This document shows, piece after piece, positions 8,204 through 20,602 of a DNA stretch of 64,000 nucleotides. A program made the translations under genes and the position numbers. Below the pieces are notes generated by a model. It did not search any database. It worked only from the letters and a program-made list of their open reading frames with translations, and had not been told where the DNA came from. The DNA lies in the NCBI GenBank assembly GCA_023512375.1, contig JAILZS010000009.1, forward strand, positions 1 to 64,000. Reading direction: 5' to 3'. Positions within the stretch are counted from its first letter, which is position 1, and every line of letters starts with the position of its first letter. This stretch comes from Bacillota bacterium. GTDB taxonomy: Bacteria > Bacillota > Sulfobacillia > JAJZYS01 > JAILZS01.

Positions 8204-9595
8204 ATGTTCGCAAGGACGGATCACATGGGGCGGGTGGAGCAGACGGTCGACACGGCGGTGTTGGAGAAGCGGGCGTGGCGGGTGACGGCGGCGGTCGGGG
8301 CGGTGGCCGCCGTTGTCGGCGCGTGGGCCGTCGTTCGGTACGGGGGCGAGCTGACGGGGCAGTGGTTCCCGGTGGCCGTCTTGGTGGCGATCTCCCTTCT
8401 GGCCACGGCGTCGCCGCCGCGCGTCTCCTGGATGTCCGTGGTGATGGCGGCGGACACGCTGCCGGTCGTGGTGGCGGGGGTGCTCTTCGGCCCTGCCGCT
8501 GCACTCGTGGTGGGAACGGTGGGGACCGTGATCCTGCGCCAGGTGGCCGAGCGCAAGTGGCGTGCCCTGATCTACAACCGGGCAGCTCTTGGCTTGTCCG
8601 CCGTCGCCTCTTCCTTCGTGTACCGCGCTCTGTATGCCGCTCATCTGCCCTCGTTGTCGTTGAGGGATGCGATCGCATTTGTGGCGATGCTCGTTGTGTA
8701 TTCCACGTTGAACAACGGGGCTACAGCTGTATACGTCTCTGCCGGTCGGGGCTCTCGCGTCGGGGCTGAGATTTGGTCGGTAATCCGTCAAGAGGCGTTC
8801 ACCGTGGTGGGGGCCGCCGTCCTGGGTCCGTTGGCCCTCGTCAGTTACGCCCTCCTCGGGCGTCCGGGCCTCATCGCCCTGGTGGTGCCTGTGATCCTCG
8901 TAAACCGCTTCCTGGCTCGCTACCAGGCCTACACCCGCGCCTTCCTGGCGGCGGTGGAGAGCCTGGCCACGGCGCTGGGCGCCAAGGACCAGGTCACCCT
9001 CGACCACTCCCGCCGGGTGGGCGAGTACGCGGCCCAAATCGCCCGCCAGATGCACCTGAGCGAGACTCAGGTCGGCATCATGTACTACAACGGGCTCATG
9101 CACGACATCGGCAAGCTCGGGATCTGCGACGAACTGCTCAAGAAGCCCACGGTCTTCACCCCCGCCGAGTACGAGCAGGTGAAGGTGCACGCGGCCCTGA
9201 GCGAGCAGTTCACCGCCCCGTTCTGGCGGGTGGACGTGGCGGTGCGGCGCATGAACTACACGTCGTACCACCACGAGCGCTGGGACGGCCGGGGCTATCC
9301 GCGCGGCCTGGCGGGCGAGGACATCCCCCTGGGGGGGCGGATCCTGGCTGTGGCCGACGCCTTTGACGCCATGACGTCGGACCGTCCGTACCACAAAGGC
9401 ATCCGCAAGGAGGAGGCCTACCGGGAGCTCATCCGGTGCGCCGGCACGCAGTTCGACCCGGTGGTGGTGCGCGCCTTCCTCGAGAGCCAGGGCGTGGAGG
9501 TGCCGCCCTCGTACGACCAGAGGGTGCGAGCGCAGGAGATCATGGCCCGTCGCCGCCGGGCGGCTGCCGCCGTCCTGCAGCCCACCCAGAGCTGA
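8204..9595 (+). CDS. Membrane-anchored HD-GYP domain protein (putative c-di-GMP phosphodiesterase)
   Basis: N-terminal TM region; HD-GYP motifs 'HDIGKLGI', 'HHERWDGRGYPRGLAGEDIPLGGRILAVADAFDAMTSDRPY'. Confidence 0.9.
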   Translation: MFARTDHMGRVEQTVDTAVLEKRAWRVTAAVGAVAAVVGAWAVVRYGGELTGQWFPVAVLVAISLLATASPPRVSWMSVVMAADTLPVVVAGVLFGPAAALVVGTVGTVILRQVAERKWRALIYNRAALGLSAVASSFVYRALYAAHLPSLSLRDAIAFVAMLVVYSTLNNGATAVYVSAGRGSRVGAEIWSVIRQEAFTVVGAAVLGPLALVSYALLGRPGLIALVVPVILVNRFLARYQAYTRAFLAAVESLATALGAKDQVTLDHSRRVGEYAAQIARQMHLSETQVGIMYYNGLMHDIGKLGICDELLKKPTVFTPAEYEQVKVHAALSEQFTAPFWRVDVAVRRMNYTSYHHERWDGRGYPRGLAGEDIPLGGRILAVADAFDAMTSDRPYHKGIRKEEAYRELIRCAGTQFDPVVVRAFLESQGVEVPPSYDQRVRAQEIMARRRRAAAAVLQPTQS

Positions 9596-9648
9596 CGGGG
9601 GCGACGGCCCGTCCCGCCGGCGGCGGCACGTTCCGTCGCCGGTTCGCG

Positions 9649-9677
9649 TTGCCGGGGGTGCCCGGGCGGTGTACACT
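9649..9677 (+). promoter_or_regulatory. SigA-type promoter for secA
   Basis: TTGCCG - 17 bp - TACACT. Confidence 0.6.
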
Positions 9678-9808
9678 ACAGCGCGAGATGGGGGTCGCGC
9701 GTCCCCGCCGTTGGGATGGCGACCCCGCCCAGGCATCGGCGCGGCGCGTCGATAGGCGGACCAGGAAAGGAGTGCACCCGGATCCCACCGCTTCCGGGTG
9801 ACCAGACC

Positions 9809-12541
<2,733 letters not shown>

Positions 12542-12572
12542 ACGTAGGCTGAAAAGGGGAGGAGAGCCCGCC

Positions 12573-13704
12573 ATGGTGAACGACGAGTGGGTGCAGGCGC
12601 ACCGCGACCTGAGGGCCGCCATCGAACCGCTCAGGAGGTCTCTTTGACAACCCGGAGCGCCGTGCCCAGATCGCCCGCTTGCGCGCCCGCATGGGCGATC
12701 CGGGGTTTTGGGATGACGCGGAGGCGGCGGCGCGCACCCTGAAGGAGCTCTCCGCCCTCGAGGCGCCGCTCAACCGCCTCGAGTCGCTGTCGGCGCGGCT
12801 GGACGACCTGGGTGCGCTGTTGGAATTGGCGGCGGAGGACGACGGCGCCGAGTTCGAGGCGGAGGCCGCGGCCCTGGTGGCCTCCCTACGACCCGACGTG
12901 CGCCAGTTGGAGATGGACGTCCTCCTGTCCGGGCCGTACGACCGGGGCGATGCCATCGTCGCCCTGCACGCGGGGGCGGGGGGCACCGAGTCGCAGGACT
13001 GGGCCCAGATGCTCCTGCGTATGTACACGCGCTGGGCGGAGCGTCACGGCTTCACGGTCGAGGTCCTCGACCTGTTGGCCGGCGAGGAGGCGGGGGTGAA
13101 GTCGGCCACCCTCGAGATCGCGGGCGAGAACGCCTACGGTTACCTGCGGGCGGAGAAGGGCGTGCACCGGCTCGTGCGCATCTCCCCCTTCGACGCCTCC
13201 GGCCGCAGGCACACCTCCTTCGCTTCGGTCGACGTCCTGCCCGACTTCCCGGATCCCACGGAGGTGGAGATCCGGCCGGAGGACCTCAAGATCGACACCT
13301 TTCGGGCCAGCGGCGCCGGCGGTCAGCACGTGAACAAGACGGAGTCGGCGGTGCGCATCACCCACCTGCCGACGGGGATCGTCGTCACCTGCCAGAACGA
13401 ACGCTCGCAGCATGCCAACCGCGAGGCCGCCATGCGCATCCTCACCGCCCGCCTCCTGGAGCGCAAGGAAGAGGAGCAGCGCACCGTGGTGGGCGAACTG
13501 CGCGGCGACCAGGGCGAGATCGCCTGGGGGAACCAGATCCGCTCCTACGTCTTCCAACCCTACACCCTGGTGAAGGACCACCGCACCGGCTACGAGACCG
13601 CCAACGTCGAGGCGGTGATGGACGGCGACCTGGACGCGTTCCTGCGCGCCTACCTCGAGATGCGGGCGGACCAGGGCGCGGTGGGGAGAGGCGCGACGTC
13701 GTGA
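12573..13704 (+). CDS. prfB: Peptide chain release factor 2 with programmed +1 frameshift
   Basis: ATG 12573 frame reads MVNDEWVQAHRDLRAAIEPLRRSL then TGA (12645-12647) in AGGAGG-TCT-CTT-TGA-C; +1 frame continues DNPERRAQIARLRARMGDPGFWDD..., with GGQ motif 'SGAGGQHVNKTESAVRITH'. Confidence 0.97.
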
Positions 13705-14201
13705 AGGCGACAGTGCGGCATGCGGGCGTGGCGGCGGCGGTCGCCGGCGCCCTGTTGGCGGGCGTGTGGATCGGCGCCCGGGGCGGGGCCGCCCCCGCGC
13801 CCGTCCCGGGATCCAGCGCCGACCCCCTCGTGACGCGGTCGTACGTGGCGGCCGCGCTCGATCGGGTGCTGGCGGAGAGCGGGGGCCGCATGCGCGCCCT
13901 GACGGCCGGCTCGGGCCTGACGCTGGCGCGCGGAAGCGTGTGGACCGTGGTCGCCGGTACGGCCGCGGCCGCCTTCCCCAATCCCCCCGCGCCGGGTACC
14001 GGAAGCACGCCGCCCGCCTCGCCAGCGGCACCCGCCCTGGTGGACCTCACCGTCGGGCGCGCCCTCCCCCCCGCATCGGGGCCGGAATCCGTACCCGCCG
14101 ACCACCTGTTTCTCACGGGGGTGGACGGCGTCACGGTGACGGCCACGGGGAGCGGGGCCCTCGTGTGGCTGTCGGGCCCGCCGGCCGCGGCGGCGGGATA
14201 G
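13701..14201 (+). CDS. Hypothetical exported protein
   Basis: GTG overlaps the prfB stop (GTGA); N-terminal hydrophobic segment. Confidence 0.5.
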   Translation: MKATVRHAGVAAAVAGALLAGVWIGARGGAAPAPVPGSSADPLVTRSYVAAALDRVLAESGGRMRALTAGSGLTLARGSVWTVVAGTAAAAFPNPPAPGTGSTPPASPAAPALVDLTVGRALPPASGPESVPADHLFLTGVDGVTVTATGSGALVWLSGPPAAAAG

Positions 14202-14253
14202 GTGGCGATCGGACGCGGCCAATGGCGGAGCAAATCGTAGATCGGAATGACTC

Positions 14254-14282
14254 TTGACTAGGGGCCGTCGCCTGGTTAGAAT
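14254..14282 (+). promoter_or_regulatory. SigA-type promoter for the sod/rubrerythrin operon
   Basis: TTGACT - 17 bp - TAGAAT. Confidence 0.75.
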
Positions 14283-14338
14283 CGCCCTCGGTGGGATACG
14301 TTGCAAGCGTTCCCAACACCCCGAAGGAGGGCGATCCG

Positions 14339-14935
14339 GTGGCCGAGCAGTTGGACAAGAAGCCTCTGAAGGTCCGGGAGATCGCGGGCATCCTGTCGGA
14401 GAACCAGCTCGCCCAGCACTACACGCTGTACGAGGGCTACGTCAACAAGACGAACGAGATCTGGAAGGGCTACGAGACGGTCGATCGCTCCAAAGCCAAC
14501 CAGACGTACAGCGAGTTTCGCGCCCTGAAGACGGAGGAGTCGTTCGCCCTCAACGGCGTCAAGCTGCACGAGGCGTACTTCTACAACATGGGCGGCAAGG
14601 GCGGCGAGCCCACCGGAAAGATCAAGGAGCTCATCGAGCGCGACTTCGGCTCGTTCGAGAAGTGGGCGGAAGATTTCAAGGCATCGGGGATCGCCGCCCG
14701 CGGCTGGGTCGTGCTGGCGTTCGACCTGGACGACAAGAGGCTGCACAACTACTCCCAGGACGCCCACAACGTCGGTGCCATCTGGGCGGCGGTGCCTCTT
14801 CTGGTGCTCGACACGTACGAGCACGCCTACACGATCGATTACGGCGTCAAGCGCCCGCCGTACATCGACAACTTCATGAAGACGATCGACTGGGACGAGG
14901 TCAACGCGCGCCTCGTCAAGTACAACCTCGTCTGA
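14339..14935 (+). CDS. Fe/Mn-type superoxide dismutase family protein (divergent)
   Basis: '[16 protein letters not shown]', '[12 protein letters not shown]', '[16 protein letters not shown]'; GTG after GAAGGAGGG. Confidence 0.85.
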   Translation: MAEQLDKKPLKVREIAGILSENQLAQHYTLYEGYVNKTNEIWKGYETVDRSKANQTYSEFRALKTEESFALNGVKLHEAYFYNMGGKGGEPTGKIKELIERDFGSFEKWAEDFKASGIAARGWVVLAFDLDDKRLHNYSQDAHNVGAIWAAVPLLVLDTYEHAYTIDYGVKRPPYIDNFMKTIDWDEVNARLVKYNLV

Positions 14936-14962
14936 CGAGAGTCGGGGGAAAGGAGCAGGGCC

Positions 14963-15382
14963 ATGCCGCAGCTCAAGGGGAGCAAGACCGAGGCCAACCT
15001 GAAGGAGGCCTTCGCGGGCGAGTCGCAGGCCAACCGGCGGTACCTGTACTTTGCGCGCCGTGCGGACGTGGAGGGCTTTCCCGACGCCGCCGGGCTGTTC
15101 CGCGACGTGGCGGAGGGCGAGACCGGGCACGCGTTCGGGCACTTCGACTTCCTCAAGGAGGTCGGCGACCCGGTCACGGGGGCGCCCGTGGGCGACACCC
15201 GGCGGAACCTCATGAGCGCCATCCAGGGCGAGACGTACGAGTACACCGAGATGTACCCCGGGTTCGCCAAGACGGCGAGGGAAGAGGGCTTCGACGAGAT
15301 CGCCGACTGGTTCGAGACCCTGGCGCGGGCGGAGAAGTCGCACGCCGGCCGCTTCCAGAGGGGCCTCGACGCCATCTCCTGA
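14963..15382 (+). CDS. Rubrerythrin (ferritin-like diiron domain, no C-terminal rubredoxin)
   Basis: '[33 protein letters not shown]' and EXXH repeats. Confidence 0.93.
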   Translation: MPQLKGSKTEANLKEAFAGESQANRRYLYFARRADVEGFPDAAGLFRDVAEGETGHAFGHFDFLKEVGDPVTGAPVGDTRRNLMSAIQGETYEYTEMYPGFAKTAREEGFDEIADWFETLARAEKSHAGRFQRGLDAIS

Positions 15383-15399
15383 TCGCGCGCGCGATCGAC

Positions 15400-15448
15400 C
15401 GCCAAGCGGGGTCCGGCGGGCGCCGCCGCCGGACCCCTCGCCTTGGCG
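15400..15448 (+). repeat. Long intercistronic stem-loop
   Basis: CGCCAAG-c-GGGGTCCGGCGG ... CCGCCGGACCCC-tcgc-CTTGGCG. Confidence 0.75.
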
Positions 15449-15487
15449 CACGCCGCCGCACGAGGACGGGCGAGGGAGGGGAAGGCC

Positions 15488-16795
15488 ATGGCCGTCTACG
15501 ATCCGAACGCCGAATTGTATTGGGACAGCGCCGACCTGGAGCGGGAGACCGACCGCATCTTCGACATCTGCAACGGCTGCCGCCTTTGCTACAACCTCTG
15601 CCCGTCGTTCCCCACCATGTTCGACGCCTTCGACGCCACCGACGATCCGGCCGCCCTCACCGCCCTCTCGCCCGAGGTGAAGGAGAGGGTCGCGGACCTG
15701 TGCTTCCAGTGCAAGGTCTGCTACGACGTCTGCCCGTACAAGCCGCCCCACCGCTTCGACCTCGACTTCCCGCGCCTCATCCTCCGGGCGCGGGCGCAAC
15801 GCGCACGCCGGGAGGGGGTGCGGGCGGAAGACCGCTTCTTGGGCGATCCAGACCGCATGGGGCGGCTGGCGTCAGGGGCGGCGGCGCCGCTGGCGAACTG
15901 GAGCGTGCGGCTCAGGCCGGTGCGCCGCGTCCTCGAGGGCGTGGCCGGTGTCGACCGCCGGCGACGCCTGCCGCCCTACGCCCGCGTCACCTTCCGGCGG
16001 TGGTTCGGGCGCCGGGGCGAGGCGGCACCGGTCGCCGCAAAGGCGGACGCTGCCCTGTTCGTCACCTGTCTGGTCAACTACCAGCACCCCGAGGTGGGAC
16101 GGGCGGCCGTGCGCGTGCTCGAGCACAACGGCGTGCGCGTCCATCCGGCGGACGGCGAGGTGTGTTGCGGCATGCCCGCCCTGGACGGGGGCGACATGGC
16201 GCGCGCCCAGGCCTTGGCCAGGCGCAACGTGGAGGCCCTCCTGCCCGCAGCCCGGGCCGGGTGGCCGATCCTCGTGCCCGAGCCCACGTGCGGGTACATG
16301 CTGAAGAAGGAGTACCCGCTCCTGCTCGGGACGGAGGAGGCGCGGGAGGTGGCGGCGGCCACCCTGGACCTGGGCCAGTACCTGGCCCGGCGTGCCAAGG
16401 AGGGTACGTTGCGCACCGACTTCCCCGGCGAAGTGCCGGCGCGCATCACCTACCACGTCCCCTGCCACCTGCGCGCCCAGAACATGGGGGCGCCGGCCGC
16501 GGATCTCCTGGCGCTCCTGCCGGGTGCGCAGGTGGAGACCGTGGAGCGGTGCAGCGGCATGGACGGTACGTGGGGGATGAAACGGGCCTACTACGACCTG
16601 TCGCTGGAGGTGGCGCAGAAGCTTCTGCGCAAGGTAGAAGAGACGCCGCCGGAGGGCGTCGTCTGTTCCGACTGCGCCCTGGCGGGGCTTCAGATCGAAC
16701 AGGCGACGGAGCGCCAGGTGCGCCACCCTGTGGAGGTGCTGGCGCGGGCGTATGGGCTGGCGGACGACGGGGACGGAAGGGGGAGTGGACGATGA
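15488..16795 (+). CDS. GlpC/HdrD-like Fe-S protein with two 4Fe-4S motifs and CCG domains
   Basis: '[15 protein letters not shown]', '[17 protein letters not shown]', '[42 protein letters not shown]'. Confidence 0.9.
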   Translation: MAVYDPNAELYWDSADLERETDRIFDICNGCRLCYNLCPSFPTMFDAFDATDDPAALTALSPEVKERVADLCFQCKVCYDVCPYKPPHRFDLDFPRLILRARAQRARREGVRAEDRFLGDPDRMGRLASGAAAPLANWSVRLRPVRRVLEGVAGVDRRRRLPPYARVTFRRWFGRRGEAAPVAAKADAALFVTCLVNYQHPEVGRAAVRVLEHNGVRVHPADGEVCCGMPALDGGDMARAQALARRNVEALLPAARAGWPILVPEPTCGYMLKKEYPLLLGTEEAREVAAATLDLGQYLARRAKEGTLRTDFPGEVPARITYHVPCHLRAQNMGAPAADLLALLPGAQVETVERCSGMDGTWGMKRAYYDLSLEVAQKLLRKVEETPPEGVVCSDCALAGLQIEQATERQVRHPVEVLARAYGLADDGDGRGSGR

Positions 16796-17370
16796 GGCCG
16801 GTGACGCGGGACGAGATCCCCGATCTGGACGAGTACGAGGCGCGGCGGGAGGCGGTGCGCGCGGAGATGATCCGCGTGCGCGCCCGCCGCCGGGTCGAGC
16901 TGGGCGAGCTCGTGAGCCTGGGCTTCGAGAACCGGGACACCGTTCGCTACCAGGTGTGCGAGATGATGCGCGCCGAGCGCATCCGCGACGAGCGCCGACT
17001 CATGGAGGAGCTCGAGGTGTACAACGACCTCATCCCGGGTCCGGGGCAGCTGTCCTGCACGCTGTTCATCGAGGTGCCCGACCAATCGCAGATCCGCACC
17101 GTCCTCAACCGCATGGTGGGCGTGGACGAGCACCTCACCCTGCGGGTGGGCGACGTGGCGGTGCCCGGGGAGAGCGAGCCGGGGAGGAGCACGCTCGAGA
17201 AGACGGCAAGCGTACACTACGTGAAGTGGACCCTGCCGCCCGAGGCCCAACGCCGCATGCGCGCGGGCGAGGGGGCGGTGGAGATCGCCTGCGACCACCC
17301 CAACTACCGACGGTCGGTCATGCTCACGCCTGCCCAGGTGGCGGAGCTGGCCCGGGACCTGGACGAATAA
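16792..17370 (+). CDS. DUF3501 family protein
   Basis: '[64 protein letters not shown]'; ATGA overlap with the preceding gene. Confidence 0.85.
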   Translation: MRPVTRDEIPDLDEYEARREAVRAEMIRVRARRRVELGELVSLGFENRDTVRYQVCEMMRAERIRDERRLMEELEVYNDLIPGPGQLSCTLFIEVPDQSQIRTVLNRMVGVDEHLTLRVGDVAVPGESEPGRSTLEKTASVHYVKWTLPPEAQRRMRAGEGAVEIACDHPNYRRSVMLTPAQVAELARDLDE

Positions 17371-17388
17371 GGGAGGCAGCGAGTCGGC

Positions 17389-17811
17389 GTGGACTGGCCG
17401 CAGGCCTTGCGCGATCGCGGGCTGAGGGCAACGCCGCAGCGTGTGACGATCCTCGCCGAGCTGGCGGGGCGGGATGACCATCCCACGGCGGAGGACCTGT
17501 ACCGCGCCCTGCGCGACCGCCACCCCACCCTGGCGCTGTCCACCGTGTACAGCACCTTGGAGACGTTGGAGGCGGCGGGCCTGGCCCATCGGCTCAGCCT
17601 GGGGGAGGGGCGGGACCGCTACGACGCCAACGTGCGGGCGCATGCCCACCTGGTCTGCCTGGGCTGCCGGCGGGTGGTGGACGTGGCCCTGGCACCTGTG
17701 GCGCCGCCTCCTGAAGCCGAGCGCCTGGGATACGCCTACGCCTTCACCAGCGTCGTGCATCACGGGCTGTGCCCGGCCTGCCGGCGGGCCGGCCCGACGC
17801 GGCCCGACTGA
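17389..17811 (+). CDS. Fur family regulator, PerR-like
   Basis: 'LRDRGLRATPQRVTILAELAGRDDHPTAEDLYRALRDRHPTLALSTVYSTLETLEAAGL', CxxC metal sites. Confidence 0.9.
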   Translation: MDWPQALRDRGLRATPQRVTILAELAGRDDHPTAEDLYRALRDRHPTLALSTVYSTLETLEAAGLAHRLSLGEGRDRYDANVRAHAHLVCLGCRRVVDVALAPVAPPPEAERLGYAYAFTSVVHHGLCPACRRAGPTRPD

Positions 17812-17918
17812 GGGGGCAGACGGCGCGCGCCGGCGGCGAGAGGTTTCTCGTCCGCCGGCGCGAATTGCACCCTGCCTGGCGCGACCGCGCCAGATGCGCG
17901 ACGACGGGAGGTGGACAA

Positions 17919-19535
17919 GTGGCGTCAACCTGGAAGGGTCTCTTGGCGGCCGGTGCCTCGCTCCTCTCGCTCGGCCTGGTGTCGACGGGGGCGGTGGGAG
18001 CGCTCGGCGCCCAAGCCGTCCAAGCCGCCGGCCGCTATGGCGGCACCCTGAACATCGAGATCACGAACGACCCGCCCGGCCTCGACCCCGCCACGGTGCT
18101 CGACAACGACGCGGGCTACGTCATGGCCACGCTGTACGACGGTCTGACCGCGTACAAGCCGGGGACGACACAGGTCGTGCCGGGTCTGGCGACGCACTGG
18201 AAGATCACGAACGGTGGTAAGACCTACATCTTCTACCTGCGCCACGGTGTCACGTTCTCCGACGGCACGCCCTTCAACGCCCAGGCGGTAGCGCAGTGGA
18301 TCGACCACCTCATCAACCCGAAGAACCCCGACTACTACGCCAAGCAGAAGGGCATCCAGACGTTCGTCCCCTTCACATGGGGCAACGTGACGGGGTACAA
18401 GGTGCTCGGCCCCTACACGATCGAGGTCAACATGAAGTCGCCCAACGGCGAGTTCCTGGCCGATCTGGCGATGGTGTGGGACGGCGTCACCAGCCCGACG
18501 GCCGTGGCCAAGTGGGGGAGCCAGTACTACGAGCACCCGTCGGGAACGGGTCCCTTCGTGCTGGAGAAGTGGGTGAAGGGGCAGTACCTGGAGGTCAAGG
18601 CCAACCCCCACTACTGGGGCGGACGGCCGTACCTGAGCAGCATCATCTTTCAGGAGATCCCGAACCAGGCCACCCAGTTCCTCGCTCTTCGCACCGGCCG
18701 TGTCGACATTCTAACGGATGTCGCGCCCAACGAGGTGGCCTCGATCCGCTCCGACTCGCACCTGCGCCTGTTGGCGGAGCCGGGGTTGGCGGACAACGCC
18801 GTCTCCCTGCCGGTGCAGGTCAAGCCGTTCAGCGACGTGCGGGTGCGCCAGGCGCTCAACTACGCGGTCAACAAGGCGCTCCTCGACAAGACGCTGTACG
18901 GCGGCCTGGCGCAGGTGATGAACTCGCCACTTCCCAAGGTGGCCTTCGGTTATGACCCGAAGATTCCGGCCTACCCGTACGACCCGCAGAAGGCGCGCCA
19001 ACTCCTGGCGGCCGCCGGCTACCCGCACGGGTTCACCGCCACCATGGTCGTGTACACGGGCGCCCGCGGCTACAACCCCATCGGCGGCCAGGAGCTCGCC
19101 ACCGCCATCCAAGCCCAGCTCGCCCAGGTGGGGGTCAAGCTCAAGCTGGACATCGTCGACCCGACGACATGGCTGGGCATGATCCGCAACCCGAACTTCC
19201 ACCTCATGACGCTCACGGGCTGGACGGGCGACAACGGTGACCCGGACGACATGATCAGCCCGCTGTTCAACGGCAACGCCTTTACGACGGGTAACTCCTC
19301 TCACTACAACAACCCGCAGGTGAACGCGCTGTTCGCTTCGGCTCTGGAGAGCTCCAACCCGGCGGTGCGCGCACACGACTACGACATCATCCAGAAGAAG
19401 ATCATGGCGGACGCGCCGTGGATCTTCTTGAACTACCCGGACATGTTGCGGGCGGAGAGCACGTCGGTGCATGGCTTTGTTCCCAACCCGACGTACTTCT
19501 ACTTCAACATGAACCAGGTCTGGCTTTCCCGATGA
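17919..19535 (+). CDS. Peptide ABC transporter substrate-binding protein (family 5)
   Basis: Signal peptide; 'GGTLNIEITNDPPGLDPATVLDN...YVMATLYDGLTAYKPGTTQVVPGLATHWKI...'; GTG after gggaggtgg. Confidence 0.93.
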   Translation: MASTWKGLLAAGASLLSLGLVSTGAVGALGAQAVQAAGRYGGTLNIEITNDPPGLDPATVLDNDAGYVMATLYDGLTAYKPGTTQVVPGLATHWKITNGGKTYIFYLRHGVTFSDGTPFNAQAVAQWIDHLINPKNPDYYAKQKGIQTFVPFTWGNVTGYKVLGPYTIEVNMKSPNGEFLADLAMVWDGVTSPTAVAKWGSQYYEHPSGTGPFVLEKWVKGQYLEVKANPHYWGGRPYLSSIIFQEIPNQATQFLALRTGRVDILTDVAPNEVASIRSDSHLRLLAEPGLADNAVSLPVQVKPFSDVRVRQALNYAVNKALLDKTLYGGLAQVMNSPLPKVAFGYDPKIPAYPYDPQKARQLLAAAGYPHGFTATMVVYTGARGYNPIGGQELATAIQAQLAQVGVKLKLDIVDPTTWLGMIRNPNFHLMTLTGWTGDNGDPDDMISPLFNGNAFTTGNSSHYNNPQVNALFASALESSNPAVRAHDYDIIQKKIMADAPWIFLNYPDMLRAESTSVHGFVPNPTYFYFNMNQVWLSR

Positions 19536-19541
19536 CGTGCT

Positions 19542-19563
19542 GCCCGGGAGGCGACTCCCGGGC
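19542..19563 (+). terminator. Intercistronic hairpin between SBP and permease genes (attenuator or 3'-end stabiliser)
   Basis: GCCCGGGAG-GCGA-CTCCCGGGC, GNRA-type tetraloop. Confidence 0.65.
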
Positions 19564-19585
19564 CACCCTTTGACGGAGGATGTGC

Positions 19586-20590
19586 ATGCTGAACCTGATC
19601 GTGCGTCGCCTGCTCCTTGCCATCCCCGTGATGTTTGGTGTCCTCGTGGCCGTCTTCGTGGGCCTGCACGTCCTGCCGGGCAACGTCGCCCAGGCCATCG
19701 GCGGGCCACACGCGACGGCGGCCCAGATCGCCCTCATCACCCGTCAGCTCGGCCTGGACAAGCCCATCTACGTCCAGTTCTGGGTGTACTTGAGCCAGGT
19801 GGTGCGCGGCCAGTTGGGGACCTCGCTTCGCACCCACGACCCGGTGACGGTGGACCTCATGCAGGCCTTTCCCTACACCCTCCAGCTCACCCTCGCGGCC
19901 TTCGTGCTCGCCTCGCTCGTGGGTGTGGCGGCCGGCATGGTGGCGGCCGTCTACCGCAACTCCTGGCTCGACAGCGCCCTCATGTCGCTCGTCCTGGTGG
20001 GCATCTCCATGCCGGTGTTCTGGACCGGCATCCTGCTCATGCTCCTGTTCGCGGTCGACCTCCCGTGGTTTCCGCTCTCGGGCGTGCTCTCCCCCGGCCT
20101 GACGGTGCCGGGGCCGACGGGGCTTCCCGTGCTGGACGGCCTTCTCACCGGCAACTGGGCGGGGTTCGGCGACGCCTTGAGCCACCTCGTGCTGCCCGCG
20201 GTCACGCTGGCCACGTACACGGTGGCGTTCATCGCCCGCATGACACGGGCTGCCATGGTGGAGGTGTTGCAGCAGGACTACCTGCGTACGGCGCGGGCGA
20301 AGGGACTCGCCGGGCCGGTGGTGGTGTTCAAGCACGCGTTGCGCAACGCCGCGCTCCCCGTGGTCACCGTCATGGGCATTCAGCTCGGCACCCTCCTGAG
20401 CGGCGCGGTGCTGACGGAGACCATCTTCGCCATCCCCGGCCTGGGCCGCCTGACCATCACCTCGATCCTCTTCCGCGACTACCCGGAGGTGCAGGGCATC
20501 GTCCTCCTGGCGGCCCTCCTGTTCGTGCTGGTCAACCTGCTCACCGACGTCCTGTACGGCCTGCTCGATCCGCGCATCCGGTACCAGTAG
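19586..20590 (+). CDS. Peptide ABC transporter permease (DppB type)
   Basis: 'MLNLIVRRLLLAIPVMFGVLVAVFVGLHVLPGNVA...' and EAA-like loop 'DYLRTARAKGLAGPVVVFKHALRNAALPVVTVMG'. Confidence 0.93.
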   Translation: MLNLIVRRLLLAIPVMFGVLVAVFVGLHVLPGNVAQAIGGPHATAAQIALITRQLGLDKPIYVQFWVYLSQVVRGQLGTSLRTHDPVTVDLMQAFPYTLQLTLAAFVLASLVGVAAGMVAAVYRNSWLDSALMSLVLVGISMPVFWTGILLMLLFAVDLPWFPLSGVLSPGLTVPGPTGLPVLDGLLTGNWAGFGDALSHLVLPAVTLATYTVAFIARMTRAAMVEVLQQDYLRTARAKGLAGPVVVFKHALRNAALPVVTVMGIQLGTLLSGAVLTETIFAIPGLGRLTITSILFRDYPEVQGIVLLAALLFVLVNLLTDVLYGLLDPRIRYQ

Positions 20591-20602
20591 GAGGTGTAGC
20601 GC

